From NCBI GenBank assembly GCA_027486585.1, contig JAIXOU010000027.1, positions 62,001-126,000 on the forward strand: a stretch of 64,000 nucleotides of DNA, read 5' to 3'. The notes under the pieces were generated by a model. That model was given only the letters and a program-made list of their open reading frames with translations, was not told the DNA's origin and did not search any database. Positions within the stretch are counted from its first letter, which is position 1, and each line of letters opens with the position of its first letter. Of the stretch, positions 9,141-18,317 are shown in pieces. The DNA comes from Verrucomicrobiaceae bacterium (GTDB lineage Bacteria > Verrucomicrobiota > Verrucomicrobiia > Verrucomicrobiales > Verrucomicrobiaceae). The position numbers were made by a program, and so were the translations under genes.

Positions 9141-10592
9141 ATGGGTCTTAACATCATCTCACGTCGTCATTTCCTGGGCCGCACTGCAGGCCTCGCAGCA
9201 GGAGCCTTCACGGGCCCTAACCTCCTGCTTAAAGGCCAGGACAAAGCTGGAAAGCGACTCAACCTCGCCGTCATCGGTGCCAACGGTAAAGGTCAGTCAG
9301 ACACTCAGGGTGTGACGTTGGATCATAACATCGTCGCGCTCGTCGATGTGGATAAAAAACGCCTTGAAGAAGCCGCTAAAAAACGCGTCGATCACCATCT
9401 AAAATCCAGCCAGCCCGAGCCAGCAGCGCCGAAGCTTTATCAAGACTTCCGCAAGATGTTTGATGAGATGTCGAACGAGATCGACGGCGTCATCGTCTCC
9501 ACCCCCGACCACACTCATTACGTGGCCGCCATGCATGCCCTGAAGCACAAGAAGCACGTCTGTGTTCAAAAGCCGCTGTGCAACTACATCAGCGAAGTGC
9601 GTGATCTCCACAGCACCGCCAAAGCTGCAGGCGTGATCACCAACATGGGCAACCAAGGCCGCACCATGGAAGGTCAGCGTCTGGCCAAGGAATGGATCGA
9701 GCAGGGAGCCATCGGCACCCTCAAAGAAATCCGCCTCTGGACCAATCGTCCGATTTGGCCACAGGGTCCCCTTGTCAAAAAAGCGGCCGAATGCCCAGCT
9801 AACCTTGATTGGGATCTCTGGCTCTCCAGCGAAGCCAGCGAGCCTTACTTTGAATTTGAAATCCCCGCTGGCGTCAATGGCAAGCGCGGTAACAGCGTCC
9901 ACCCCTTCAACTGGCGTGGTTGGTGGCAGTTTGGTTCCGGTGCCCTTGGCGACATGGGTTGCCACATCATGGACGCCACCTTCAGCATCCTTGGTCAGCT
10001 CATCCCTGAAAAGATTGATGCCACCAGCAGCCCAATCTCCGACACCTGCGCCCCAGTTTGGAGCGACCTAGTCTATCACATGCCTGCCGGTAAGCACGCT
10101 GCACTCACCGTTTCCTGGAACGACGGCTCCAAAGATGGCAAGCCAAACAAGCCTGCCATCTCTCCGCACATGACCAGTGAAGGTGCCATCAAAGCCTTTG
10201 AAAAAGCCAGCAGCGGCATGATGTTCATCGGCACCAATGGCACCATCTTTGAAGGTGACGCTTATTGTGCAAGCCCTGTCATCTACAACGAGGATCTTTG
10301 GCTTCAAACGCGCCTCGACATGAAGTCTGGCAAGATCAAGAAGACTGAAACACGCAGCGCCATGCCAAACAATCCGCAGGGAGAGTGGGCACACCACATC
10401 GTCAATGGCGGACTACCAGCATCCAACTTCGACTACAGCGCACCGCTGACCGAATTCGTACTTCTGGGTAACCTAGCCGTTCGTGCGCAGCAAAGCGTGC
10501 AGTGGGACAAACAAGGCATGAAAGTCAGCAATGCCGAAGCCCCGAATAAGTTCGTCGCCCGCCCCGCTTACCGCGACGGCTGGAAAGCGTAA
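9141..10592 (+). CDS. Tat-exported Gfo/Idh/MocA-family oxidoreductase
   Basis: 483 residues. The twin-arginine signal SRRHFLGRTAG is at the N-terminus. A Rossmann NAD(P)-binding domain follows (NLAVIGANGKGQ, residues about 48-59), with the family EKP-like signature appearing as VQKPL. The C-terminal Gfo/Idh/MocA domain contains GDMGCHIMD, where the conserved His is expected to act. Family members oxidise or epimerise sugars; exported versions with a bound cofactor are typical of Planctomycetes and Verrucomicrobia. The substrate is unknown. It is followed by a perfect terminator and looks monocistronic. Confidence 0.9.
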   Translation: MGLNIISRRHFLGRTAGLAAGAFTGPNLLLKGQDKAGKRLNLAVIGANGKGQSDTQGVTLDHNIVALVDVDKKRLEEAAKKRVDHHLKSSQPEPAAPKLYQDFRKMFDEMSNEIDGVIVSTPDHTHYVAAMHALKHKKHVCVQKPLCNYISEVRDLHSTAKAAGVITNMGNQGRTMEGQRLAKEWIEQGAIGTLKEIRLWTNRPIWPQGPLVKKAAECPANLDWDLWLSSEASEPYFEFEIPAGVNGKRGNSVHPFNWRGWWQFGSGALGDMGCHIMDATFSILGQLIPEKIDATSSPISDTCAPVWSDLVYHMPAGKHAALTVSWNDGSKDGKPNKPAISPHMTSEGAIKAFEKASSGMMFIGTNGTIFEGDAYCASPVIYNEDLWLQTRLDMKSGKIKKTETRSAMPNNPQGEWAHHIVNGGLPASNFDYSAPLTEFVLLGNLAVRAQQSVQWDKQGMKVSNAEAPNKFVARPAYRDGWKA

Positions 10593-10623
10593 TTTAAGGT
10601 TGCCTCAAACACAGCCCCAATCC

Positions 10624-10657
10624 AACCCCAGTCTAGTTCGTCTAGACTGGGGTTTTT
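10624..10657 (+). terminator. Strong terminator after the Gfo/Idh/MocA gene
   Basis: A perfect 13-bp inverted repeat (AACCCCAGTCTAG / CTAGACTGGGGTT) with a 5-base TTCGT loop runs into a T tract. It isolates the oxidoreductase from the aminomutase-like gene. Confidence 0.92.
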
Positions 10658-10750
10658 CATGCTCAAATGATTTTGAGACTGTCAAAAGTCGGCACAAATG
10701 CTTTCAGATGCTGCGGGAACTGCGGAAGCTGATGAATCTTTGCAAAAATT

Positions 10751-10780
10751 TTGACAGCAGGAAAAATCTGCGCGTATCCT
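10751..10780 (+). promoter_or_regulatory. Candidate sigma-70 promoter for the aminomutase-like gene
   Basis: A perfect -35 TTGACA (10751-10756) stands 18 bp before a -10-like TATCCT (10775-10780). Transcription would begin about a dozen bases before the ATG at 10799, giving a very short leader without a Shine-Dalgarno sequence. Confidence 0.6.
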
Positions 10781-10798
10781 ACGTCTCGATAAATCTAC

Positions 10799-11962
10799 AT
10801 GCGTACGACGCCTTCACTGCTCCCGGATAAAGAATTCCGCTCTCCTGCCCCGGGTTACTGGAAAGATCAAAACATCTCTCTAGATGATTGGAACTCCTCG
10901 GCTTGGCAACTGCGGAATCGCGTCACGACTCTTGCTCAACTCGAAAAGCATCTGATTCTTTGTGATGAGGAACGCGCGGGAGTGCTACTGAGTGGCAATA
11001 AATTGGCCATGTCGATTACGCCACATTACTTTAATTTGATCGATCCAGTTGATCCCGACTGCCCGATCCGTCGGCAGGTCATCCCAAGGATCGAGGAAAC
11101 CTGGGAAGATCCTGATGAAATGGCCGATCCTTGTGGTGAGGACAGCCACATGCCGGTGCCAGGACTGGTTCACCGCTATCCTGACAGGGTGCTGTTTTTA
11201 GTGACCGACCGCTGCGCCAGCTACTGCCGCTACTGCACACGGAGCCGAGTCGTTAGTGGTGTGGGTGAGCAGGAGCTGCATACAGATTATGAAGCGGCTT
11301 TCCGCTACCTTGAGCGCCATGATGAAGTAAGAGATGTACTTCTCAGCGGGGGTGATCCCCTGCTCTTCAGTGATGGAAAACTGGAAGCGATCCTCAAAAG
11401 GTTGCGTTCCATCAAGCACATCGAGTTTCTCCGCATCGGCAGCCGAGTGCCTATTTTCCTACCTCAGCGAATCACGCCTGAACTTTGCCAGATGCTGGCA
11501 CGCTATCACCCTCTGTGGGTGAGCATTCACACGAATCATCCACGTGAGTTGACCACGGAGGTTAAAGAGGCTCTGGAACGCTTAGCCAATCACGGTGTGC
11601 CATTAGGAAATCAAAGTGTACTGCTTCGTGGCGTGAATGACGACGCTGAAGTCATGAAGAGCCTGGTGCAAAAGCTTCTGATGTGTCGTGTGCGTCCCTA
11701 TTATCTGTATCAGTGTGATTTGATCCAGGGTAGCTCCCATCTACGCGCCAGTGTGAATACAGGCGTGGAAATCATCGAGCAACTACGCGGCCACACCACT
11801 GGCTATGGCGTGCCACAATTTGTGATCGATGCTCCTGGTGGTGGCGGCAAGGTGCCTGTAAATCCTGATTATGTGCTACTCAGGGATGAGCAACGCACTG
11901 TGATCAGAAATTTTGAAGGACGCACCTTTGAGTATCCAGAACCTGCTTTAGTGCGCAGCTAG
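10799..11962 (+). CDS. KamA-family radical SAM lysine 2,3-aminomutase-like protein
   Basis: 387 residues. The radical SAM cluster motif CxxxCxxC is at Cys139/Cys143/Cys146. The PLP-binding motif PGGGGK places the Schiff-base lysine at about residue 351. The N-terminal region resembles lysine 2,3-aminomutase, which converts L-lysine to beta-lysine. The protein is somewhat shorter than clostridial KamA (~416 residues) and could instead act on EF-P lysine (EpmB-like) or another amino acid. No efp, epmA or lysine-degradation gene is nearby, so the role stays open. It has its own promoter and ends 3 bp before the convergent HAD gene. Confidence 0.85.
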   Translation: MRTTPSLLPDKEFRSPAPGYWKDQNISLDDWNSSAWQLRNRVTTLAQLEKHLILCDEERAGVLLSGNKLAMSITPHYFNLIDPVDPDCPIRRQVIPRIEETWEDPDEMADPCGEDSHMPVPGLVHRYPDRVLFLVTDRCASYCRYCTRSRVVSGVGEQELHTDYEAAFRYLERHDEVRDVLLSGGDPLLFSDGKLEAILKRLRSIKHIEFLRIGSRVPIFLPQRITPELCQMLARYHPLWVSIHTNHPRELTTEVKEALERLANHGVPLGNQSVLLRGVNDDAEVMKSLVQKLLMCRVRPYYLYQCDLIQGSSHLRASVNTGVEIIEQLRGHTTGYGVPQFVIDAPGGGGKVPVNPDYVLLRDEQRTVIRNFEGRTFEYPEPALVRS

Positions 11963-11965
11963 CGT

Positions 11966-12559
11966 TTAGCGCAGCGTTCGGGGAACGAACACCCAGTCCA
12001 TGCCAGCGGCCTTAGCTGCATCGATTCCCGATTGGCCGTCTTCCAGCACCAGACAATCCTCTGGCGGGATGCCCATGCGCTGTGCGGCTAGCAAAAACAT
12101 ATCTGGCGCGGGTTTTCCATGGGCAACCAGTCTCGGAGTGATGATGATGTCATCAAACAGTGAAAGCAGGCCATTGGCCTCAAGACAGCCACGAACGATG
12201 TGCTCCTCACTACCAGAGGCTACGGATAAGGGCATTTTGCCAAACACAGACCTGGCAAACTCCGCTACGGGCACAATGGCTTTCACCTGAGGGATCAAGG
12301 TCTCAAACAATGCGGCCTTATAATCAGCGACTGAATCTGGATCGATACTGGTTCCATACTCGGCGTTCAGCAACTTGACGACATCCTGCTCTCGCACGCC
12401 GGCTTTAGAGTAGAAATAGTCTTCGGTGAAATCAAAAGGTGCCTCGTGGCGCTTGAGTGACGCAATCCAGGCCTGATAATGAAGGGGCATCGAGTCAACG
12501 AGGGTGCCGTCACAATCAAAAATAACCGCGCGGAAGGGTGAGTCAGGGATGGCAAGCAT
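11966..12559 (-). CDS. HAD-superfamily phosphatase / beta-phosphoglucomutase-like
   Basis: 197 residues. The HAD motif I is DCDGTLVDS with both nucleophilic/acid aspartates. Motif II is the serine in VASGSEEH, motif III the lysine in HGKPAPD, and motif IV is LEDGQSG. The cap domain inserted after motif I fits subfamily I members such as beta-phosphoglucomutase or 2-deoxyglucose-6-phosphatase. The substrate is a small phosphorylated sugar, not further defined. It is convergent with the aminomutase-like gene. Confidence 0.88.
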   Translation of the reverse strand: MLAIPDSPFRAVIFDCDGTLVDSMPLHYQAWIASLKRHEAPFDFTEDYFYSKAGVREQDVVKLLNAEYGTSIDPDSVADYKAALFETLIPQVKAIVPVAEFARSVFGKMPLSVASGSEEHIVRGCLEANGLLSLFDDIIITPRLVAHGKPAPDMFLLAAQRMGIPPEDCLVLEDGQSGIDAAKAAGMDWVFVPRTLR

Positions 12560-12673
12560 GGAAAAAACGCGTTCAGTCCGCGTCTGAATGGATTACGATA
12601 TCCAGATGAAATTGCAATTCCCAGCGCCAGACTCTTTCACTAAAGCCTTGCGGTCACCTCAGCTCATTCTCCC

Positions 12674-13975
12674 ATGAAAAACCTTCCCACAGCCTTTCAG
12701 CGTAGCGCTCTCTGGACAGCGATCACCGCCGTATCAATATCGATTGTCGGTGCTTTGGCCATTGGCCTTGTTTACCTTGGGACCCAGGTGATGGGCTATT
12801 TGCAACCTATCTTGGTCCCATTTGCGGTTGCAGGAGTGCTAGCCTATCTTTTGGAGCCCGGTGTTTCATGGCTAGAAAAGCGCGGTGTCAAAAGACAGCC
12901 CTCAGTGTTGGCGGTATTCCTGTTGTTCACGCTAGCGCTGGTAGGCCTAGGATGGTGGATTCTACCAAAAATCGGGGATCAAACGGCTAACTTGGCCAAA
13001 AAGGTGCCTGCTTACAGCGTGAAAGCACGCACGGCCGTGTTGGATTTTGCAGTAAAGCTGGAAAAGGACTACGGCATCATTTTGCCTCACCTCTCACATT
13101 CTGTGCCAATACAGGCGGAAGAGGCAGTTACGGAAGCACCCGCCAAGACACCAGTCACCCCCACATCAATCACGAAAAATGAAAAAACCGAAGAAGTGAG
13201 CGCTTGGGATCTTGATATCAAAACTTTACTCAGTGGCGACTGGGTGACGACAACGCTTCCCAATGTTTTGAAAAATGCTGGTAAATTCATTGGTAGCAGC
13301 GTCGGAGGATTTCTCGGCGTCTTTGGCTTTCTTCTCAGCTTTATCATTGTGCCACTCTATCTTTATTACTTCCTGATTGAGAGCGCCAAGATCAAACAGC
13401 AGTGGTCAGACTACCTGCCGTTAAGAGCCAGCGCCTTTAAAGATGAGGTCGTTTCTTGCCTTACGGAGATCAACAGTTATCTGATCGCTTTTTTCCGAGG
13501 ACAACTTTTTGTTAGCGTCATCAATGGATTAGCGACTGGCGCAGGGCTCATGATTGTTGGATTGGATTTCGGATTGCTGATTGGGCTCGCTCTCTGCATT
13601 GCTGGCATCATCCCCTATCTAGGCATCGCTTTATGTTGGATCCCAGCAGTGATCATCGGTGCCGTTCAGGGCGGAAGCCACTTGATTCCAGGCGACCCAT
13701 GGTGGGCACTGCCTCTTGCTGTGACCATTATTTTTGCCGTGGTTCAGCAAATCGACGGACTGTTTATCACACCACGCATTGTCGGTGAAGCCGTAGGTTT
13801 GCATCCGATGACGGTCATCGCCAGTGTGCTCGTCTGGGCTCTTCTTCTCGGCGGCCTGCTCGGTGCCATCCTCGCTGTGCCGATGACAGCCAGTGTTAAG
13901 GTGCTTTTCCAACGTTACATCTGGCGGGCAAGAATCGCCCCTCAAACAGTTGGCGGAGCTCGCTCAACAGAATAA
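12674..13975 (+). CDS. AI-2E-family (PerM-like) membrane transporter
   Basis: 433 residues. The membrane-spanning pattern is that of the AI-2E family: paired N-terminal helices, a large soluble region around residues 110-200, then clustered helices with the typical GIIPYLG and P-rich turns. Family members export autoinducer-2 or act as Na+/H+ antiporters, so the function cannot be fixed. The central soluble segment holds a low-complexity TEAPAKTPVTPTS linker. It is divergent from the HAD gene and closed by a bidirectional terminator. Confidence 0.88.
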   Translation: MKNLPTAFQRSALWTAITAVSISIVGALAIGLVYLGTQVMGYLQPILVPFAVAGVLAYLLEPGVSWLEKRGVKRQPSVLAVFLLFTLALVGLGWWILPKIGDQTANLAKKVPAYSVKARTAVLDFAVKLEKDYGIILPHLSHSVPIQAEEAVTEAPAKTPVTPTSITKNEKTEEVSAWDLDIKTLLSGDWVTTTLPNVLKNAGKFIGSSVGGFLGVFGFLLSFIIVPLYLYYFLIESAKIKQQWSDYLPLRASAFKDEVVSCLTEINSYLIAFFRGQLFVSVINGLATGAGLMIVGLDFGLLIGLALCIAGIIPYLGIALCWIPAVIIGAVQGGSHLIPGDPWWALPLAVTIIFAVVQQIDGLFITPRIVGEAVGLHPMTVIASVLVWALLLGGLLGAILAVPMTASVKVLFQRYIWRARIAPQTVGGARSTE

Positions 13976-14007
13976 AAAAACGCGTCCCGGTAAAGAGCGC
14001 GTTTTTT
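13975..14007. terminator. Bidirectional terminator between convergent genes
   Basis: Two 10-base arms (AAAAAACGCG / CGCGTTTTTT) flank a 13-base loop, so either strand yields a stem followed by a T tract. It serves both the AI-2E gene and the convergent outer-membrane protein gene. Confidence 0.8.
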
Positions 14008-14027
14008 GAAGCTAACTTAAGCCGCCT

Positions 14028-14903
14028 TTACCAGCGCAGACGAGCACCGGTTTTGAAGGTTCTTGTGGCGTCACCAAAATCAGCTCCGATATTGAAGTCG
14101 ACCTGAGGGAAGATTCGGAAGTATCCACTGAAATCGACGATCTTACTATCGTAGTCACTGGCGCTAGTCACGGTTACACCAGCCTGCAACTCCATCCAAT
14201 CCACGACTTGATAACGCATGCTTGGGCGGATGTAGATCCCGCCGTCCGTATAGCTCTTATTGACACCGTCCGCTTGGAAGTTGGCATAGACCAATCCAAC
14301 CTCACCCACGAAGTGGAACTTTGGAGTGATTGCCATGTACGCACCACCACCAATGCTAATCGTTGAAAGCTTATAATCGGCGTTGGCTGCAGTTTTGGCT
14401 GATCTTTCGCCACTACCACTTCCCCAGGTAAAGCTACCTTTAAGAAAGAAGACCGTTGGTAGATCCATGACAAGTGCGACGCCTAAACCATGACTACCAT
14501 TGGCACCTTCGATCTTCGGATCGACAAAGCGGTAGCCAGCCTCGACGTAACTGTAATTTAGAAGAGGTGTTCCCCCACCCATACTCTGCGCCATGGTGCT
14601 GCCCCAGCTATTCGCAGGAGCAGGTTCTTGATAACCGCCGTAGCCCATTCCAGCATTCGGATCCACCATGGTAGGTCCAGCGTAAGGTGATCCAGCCGCA
14701 GGTGCTGGTAAAGTAGGCGACATCCCTGCATACGGAGCAGGTCCACCTAAAGCAGGTGGCAACGTCGGAGGAGTTGGCGGTGGCATAGGAGCCATCGGTG
14801 CAGCAAGGCCAGAACCAGCAGAAGGATAATATGGAGCCTGCCCGCTAGCAGAATGCACAAGAATGACAAAAGTCAGTGCGAATAGATTGAAAATGGTTTT
14901 CAT
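14028..14903 (-). CDS. Outer-membrane beta-barrel protein with Pro-rich N-terminus
   Basis: 291 residues. A signal peptide ends near HSASGQA. It is followed by about 75 residues rich in Pro, Gly and Ala (for example APMPPPTPPTLPPA) that would form a flexible linker. The C-terminal ~180 residues alternate polar and hydrophobic strands (GYRFVDP, GGAYMAITPKFHFVGEVG) and end in an aromatic residue (LRW), the signal expected for BAM-dependent insertion. It looks like a small porin-like or OmpW/OprB-like barrel, but no specific family is clear. A promoter candidate lies just upstream. Confidence 0.75.
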   Translation of the reverse strand: MKTIFNLFALTFVILVHSASGQAPYYPSAGSGLAAPMAPMPPPTPPTLPPALGGPAPYAGMSPTLPAPAAGSPYAGPTMVDPNAGMGYGGYQEPAPANSWGSTMAQSMGGGTPLLNYSYVEAGYRFVDPKIEGANGSHGLGVALVMDLPTVFFLKGSFTWGSGSGERSAKTAANADYKLSTISIGGGAYMAITPKFHFVGEVGLVYANFQADGVNKSYTDGGIYIRPSMRYQVVDWMELQAGVTVTSASDYDSKIVDFSGYFRIFPQVDFNIGADFGDATRTFKTGARLRW

Positions 14904-14941
14904 GGGCGTGCTTGATGAACCTTAAATATTTGGACATCTTA

Positions 14942-14970
14942 ATAATCTTTCAAAATTGCAGATTGATCAA
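14942..14970 (-). promoter_or_regulatory. Candidate promoter of the beta-barrel gene
   Basis: On the minus strand TTGATC is followed after 17 bp by GATTAT, about 40 bp before the ATG at 14903. The surrounding 14904-15122 stretch is A/T-rich and holds no gene. Confidence 0.4.
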
Positions 14971-15122
14971 GTATTTTTATTGGATTCTGATTTTTTCAGT
15001 CCTTTGAGTCATTAAGTCAGCGTGCTTAGGAGACGACACCATCAGGACATCAGAAGTGCACAGAAGTCGTCCACCTCGACTCAACCCATTGAAATTCAGT
15101 TGATTAAAATAACTCCATCATT

Positions 15123-16079
15123 TCAAAGGTCTGGCACATCACGATGATGGCGAACCCTATATCCGCGATTTTCGAGCAACTGAATGATACCACCTTTCGA
15201 TGCCAGATGCCCAGTCCCGATGAGAATCATGGCCTGCTCACCCTTTTTTAACATCTCATCTAGGCGATCAATCCAGGCGAGATTTCTATTTTTCAAAAAC
15301 AGATCCATGAGCTCTGGATAGCGTTCGGCTTCTCTAAATAGCATTTCATGGAGAGCATCCAGGCGACCATCTTTCCAGGCTTCGATCATCTTTTCGTACT
15401 CCTGAGACATCGTAGCCACCTCAGCCAAGGTTTGCTCCAACATGTTTTTTTGTTGATCATTGGTGAGCTGAGAAAACAGCTGCAGTTGAAACTCCACAGT
15501 TTCAAGCCCCTCACCAGGCTTTCCTTCGCGCTCTGCACGGCTTTCAAAATGTTGATCCACGCCCATGTCAGGCCTAGCCCCCAAGCCTGCGTACTCAGTT
15601 GAGGTAATGATCAAAGAAACGAACCAGGGACGAAAGCGATTCAGCGATGAGGCCTCGACTCGATGAGCAGCTGCCCAGCCTTTTACGGCGGCCCACGTTT
15701 CTGTACTGACATTAGCCTCCAAAGAGGTATCTGCCGAGTACATGCCCAACTCCCGCATCCTAGAGGCCATTGCAGGTCCAGTACCTGATCCCGGCGGCAA
15801 CTCCAGGACCAGCTTATCAGCTAGGTTATAGGCTGCCTCATATCCAGGCGATAAGGGATAATCACTCTCACGCAGAATATGAATCGTCCCACAGAGGAAA
15901 AGACGGCCAGGGTGCCCCTCTCGATCAGCCACCCAAACAGAGCCTGCGCCTTTGTCTAAATCCTGCTCAACGTAATTCGTCTCAGCCTGGGTTACTGGCG
16001 GCTGTGCGTCAGGCTCACGCCGGCAGGCGGAACCTAAAACTAAAAGCATAATCGCCAAGAGGCTGCGGAGAAATATCAC
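15123..16079 (-). CDS. TraB/GumN-family lipoprotein
   Basis: 318 residues. The signal peptide ends at a lipobox-like GSAC (Cys19), so it is probably a lipoprotein. The fold matches the TraB/GumN (Tiki-like) family. The FLCGTIHILRESDYPL segment holds the first conserved GTxH motif, and LIGTGHLASKGG near the C-terminus holds the second GxxH motif. These are the metal-binding catalytic motifs of Tiki-type metalloproteases. The substrate is unknown. It stands alone between two promoter-rich gaps. Confidence 0.85.
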   Translation of the reverse strand: MIFLRSLLAIMLLVLGSACRREPDAQPPVTQAETNYVEQDLDKGAGSVWVADREGHPGRLFLCGTIHILRESDYPLSPGYEAAYNLADKLVLELPPGSGTGPAMASRMRELGMYSADTSLEANVSTETWAAVKGWAAAHRVEASSLNRFRPWFVSLIITSTEYAGLGARPDMGVDQHFESRAEREGKPGEGLETVEFQLQLFSQLTNDQQKNMLEQTLAEVATMSQEYEKMIEAWKDGRLDALHEMLFREAERYPELMDLFLKNRNLAWIDRLDEMLKKGEQAMILIGTGHLASKGGIIQLLENRGYRVRHHRDVPDL

Positions 16080-16283
16080 CTTTCATCCAAACACGCGCCT
16101 GCCACTTGAATCAACTTAGAAGTCATCGTTGTTTCTGCGCGCTAGGATGTACAATTGAAAAAACCAGACCCGTGCATTGAAAACTAAGTATGATTTTTTG
16201 ATGCAATCATTCAGTACGAATGGAAAGAACCCTGCTATTCAAGTCGTGTTCTTTAATCTCCTTTTCGCCTTATCGTTACCTCC

Positions 16284-17285
16284 ATGTCTGACACAGCAGC
16301 TGCCGCCTCCCTCGTTTCTGGTTTCAACAAACTCAAAGCTGCCCTTAGCAAGCGAATCGTCGGTCAGGAAGCCGTGATTGAGCAGGTATTCATCGCTATC
16401 GCTGCGGGCGGACACAGCCTCCTCGAGGGCGTGCCAGGGCTAGCTAAGACGCTTCTGGTGAAATCCTTGGCTGATGCCATGCACCTCGGCTTTCGTCGCA
16501 TTCAGTTCACACCCGATTTAATGCCAGCCGACATTACGGGCACCGAGATCATTCAAGAGGATGCTGAAACGGGACGTCGTAAGCTCGTTTTCCAACAGGG
16601 CCCGATCTTTGCCCAAATCGTACTGGCGGATGAAATCAACCGCACGCCACCCAAGACTCAGGCCGCGCTGCTGGAAGCCATGCAGGAAAAATGCGTGACC
16701 GTCGGCCAGACAACCTACGAGCTGCCAAAGCCATTCTTTGTCCTAGCCACTCAGAACCCTATCGAACAAGAAGGCACCTACCCACTGCCTGAAGCCCAAA
16801 AAGATCGCTTCCTATTCCTCATTAAAGTGGACTATCCAAACCGTGAGGAAGAGCGTGAAATCGTCGCCCGCACCACAGGCGGTCCGCAAGAAGAAATCGA
16901 GGCCGTCATCACCGCAGAGGAATTGCAAGCCGCCCAACTCCTGGCGCGTAAAGTTCCCGTGCCTGACCATGTCACCGACTTTGTCCTCGACCTCGTGCGC
17001 GCGACACGTCCGAACGAGCCAGATGCCCTCCCCTATGTGAAAGAGATGCTTAGCTGGGGCGCTGGCCCGCGTGCCAGCCAGATGCTAGTCCTTGCTGGTA
17101 AGGTGCGCGCTTTACTGCATAATCGCACGCATGTCACTATCGACGACATCGAAGCCCTGGCCCAACCCGCCCTGCGCCACCGACTAGTCCCGACCTTCCA
17201 TGCCGAAGCCGAAGGCGTGACTGTAGATATGATCGTGTCTGAGATCATTAAGAAGGTGAAGAAGGCGGACGCGCGAGTGCTTTGA
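16284..17285 (+). CDS. MoxR-family AAA+ ATPase
   Basis: 333 residues. Walker A is GVPGLAKT (residues 49-56) and Walker B is VLADEINR. A sensor-1 Asn lies in [11 protein letters not shown]. This is the MRP/MoxR branch, whose members act as chaperones for VWA-domain partners. It is the first gene of a four-gene plus-strand cluster (MoxR, DUF58, two VWA membrane proteins). This is the classical arrangement for an envelope-associated assembly or stress system. The upstream gap of 204 bp has no gene and should contain the promoter. Confidence 0.93.
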   Translation: MSDTAAAASLVSGFNKLKAALSKRIVGQEAVIEQVFIAIAAGGHSLLEGVPGLAKTLLVKSLADAMHLGFRRIQFTPDLMPADITGTEIIQEDAETGRRKLVFQQGPIFAQIVLADEINRTPPKTQAALLEAMQEKCVTVGQTTYELPKPFFVLATQNPIEQEGTYPLPEAQKDRFLFLIKVDYPNREEEREIVARTTGGPQEEIEAVITAEELQAAQLLARKVPVPDHVTDFVLDLVRATRPNEPDALPYVKEMLSWGAGPRASQMLVLAGKVRALLHNRTHVTIDDIEALAQPALRHRLVPTFHAEAEGVTVDMIVSEIIKKVKKADARVL

Positions 17286-17287
17286 AA

Positions 17288-17417
17288 ATGACGAATGAGT
17301 AAATCCGAATGACGAAAAAAGCCCGAATGCCTAAGTCCGAAGATTTCCAGATCGTGCTTCCATTTCAACACTCGATATTCGTCATTCTTTAGTCATTCGA
17401 ATTTACACATTCGTCAT
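17288..17417. repeat. Intergenic inverted-repeat element built on GAATGACGAA-like units
   Basis: Two 29-base arms (17288-17316 and 17389-17417) are reverse complements at 26 of 29 positions. They start two bases after the MoxR stop codon and end six bases before the GTG of the DUF58 gene. Inside the arms and the spacer, short copies of a GAATGACGAA-like word recur (for example near 17290, 17307 and 17375), so the element has internal direct and inverted repetition. No reading frame is present. It resembles small REP/MITE-like intergenic elements. Confidence 0.75.
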
Positions 17418-17423
17418 CCCCCC

Positions 17424-18317
17424 GTGGCCACCCTTTCCTCCATTCTCGAAGCTGAAGACATCACCAGTCTGCATAACCTGCAACTCTTTGCGCGCACTGT
17501 GGTAGAAGGCTTCACGACGGGAAATCACACCTCGCCGCATAAGGGATTCAGCGTCGAATTTCGCCAGCACAGACCCTATGTCCAGGGAGATGACATTCGC
17601 CGACTCGACTGGAAAATTTTTGGCCGCGCTGATCGCTTTTACATTCGCGAGTTCGATGAAGAGACCAACCTGCGCGCCACAATCGTGCTCGATGCCAGTG
17701 GCAGCATGGGATACCGCGGACAAAAAGGCGTGCTCAAGTTCGACTATGCCCGTAAGCTTGCCGCTGCCATGGCCTATTTGCTGATGTCACAGCAGGATGC
17801 CGTGGGCCTGATTACGTTTGACAGCAAGATCCAAAATTTCATTCCCAATCAGACTCGGATCACTCATCTTCATCACATCCTTGAGACGATGATCAAGACG
17901 GAACCTGGCAAAGATACCGCCCTCGCCCCAGTTCTTGAATCTCTGGCTCAGCGGTTAAAGCGCAGGGGGATCGTCATCCTGATCAGCGACTTCTTTGATG
18001 ATCCAGCGGCCCTATTAAAAGCCATCGGCGTACTTCGAAAAAAAGGCCATGAGGTGATCGCCATGCACCTCTGGGATCGCGATGAACTAGAATTCCCCTT
18101 TGGCCAGTGGGCACGTTTTGAGAACTTAGAGCAAGACGAAGACTTTCTTCTGCTCGACCCAGCCACGATCCGCCAGCGTTACCTCGAAGTCCTAAAAAAC
18201 TTCCAAGAGCAGCTCAAAGATGGCTTCCGCAAGCATCAGGTCGATTACCTGACACTGCCCACCGATGAACCCCATGCTGCGGCCCTGAGGAGCTATCTAG
18301 CCTTGAGAATGCGATGA
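17424..18317 (+). CDS. DUF58 domain protein
   Basis: 297 residues from a GTG start; no ATG fits better. The family signature appears as FRQHRPYVQGDDIRRLDWK, followed by a VWA-like core with a MIDAS motif DASGSM. DUF58 proteins form the usual partner of MoxR ATPases and are soluble VWA proteins of unclear activity. Its stop overlaps the next gene by four bases (ATGA). The inverted-repeat element separates it from moxR and may change how the two are co-expressed. Confidence 0.9.
   Translation: MATLSSILEAEDITSLHNLQLFARTVVEGFTTGNHTSPHKGFSVEFRQHRPYVQGDDIRRLDWKIFGRADRFYIREFDEETNLRATIVLDASGSMGYRGQKGVLKFDYARKLAAAMAYLLMSQQDAVGLITFDSKIQNFIPNQTRITHLHHILETMIKTEPGKDTALAPVLESLAQRLKRRGIVILISDFFDDPAALLKAIGVLRKKGHEVIAMHLWDRDELEFPFGQWARFENLEQDEDFLLLDPATIRQRYLEVLKNFQEQLKDGFRKHQVDYLTLPTDEPHAAALRSYLALRMR

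Noticed and set aside
9399-9965. 188-residue frame antisense to the Gfo/Idh/MocA gene
   Set aside because: The sense frame has full family motifs and a Tat signal; the antisense frame has none.
17288-17417. CRISPR array or phage attachment site
   Set aside because: The repeated words are short, inverted and irregularly spaced with no uniform spacers, and no cas or integrase gene is near.
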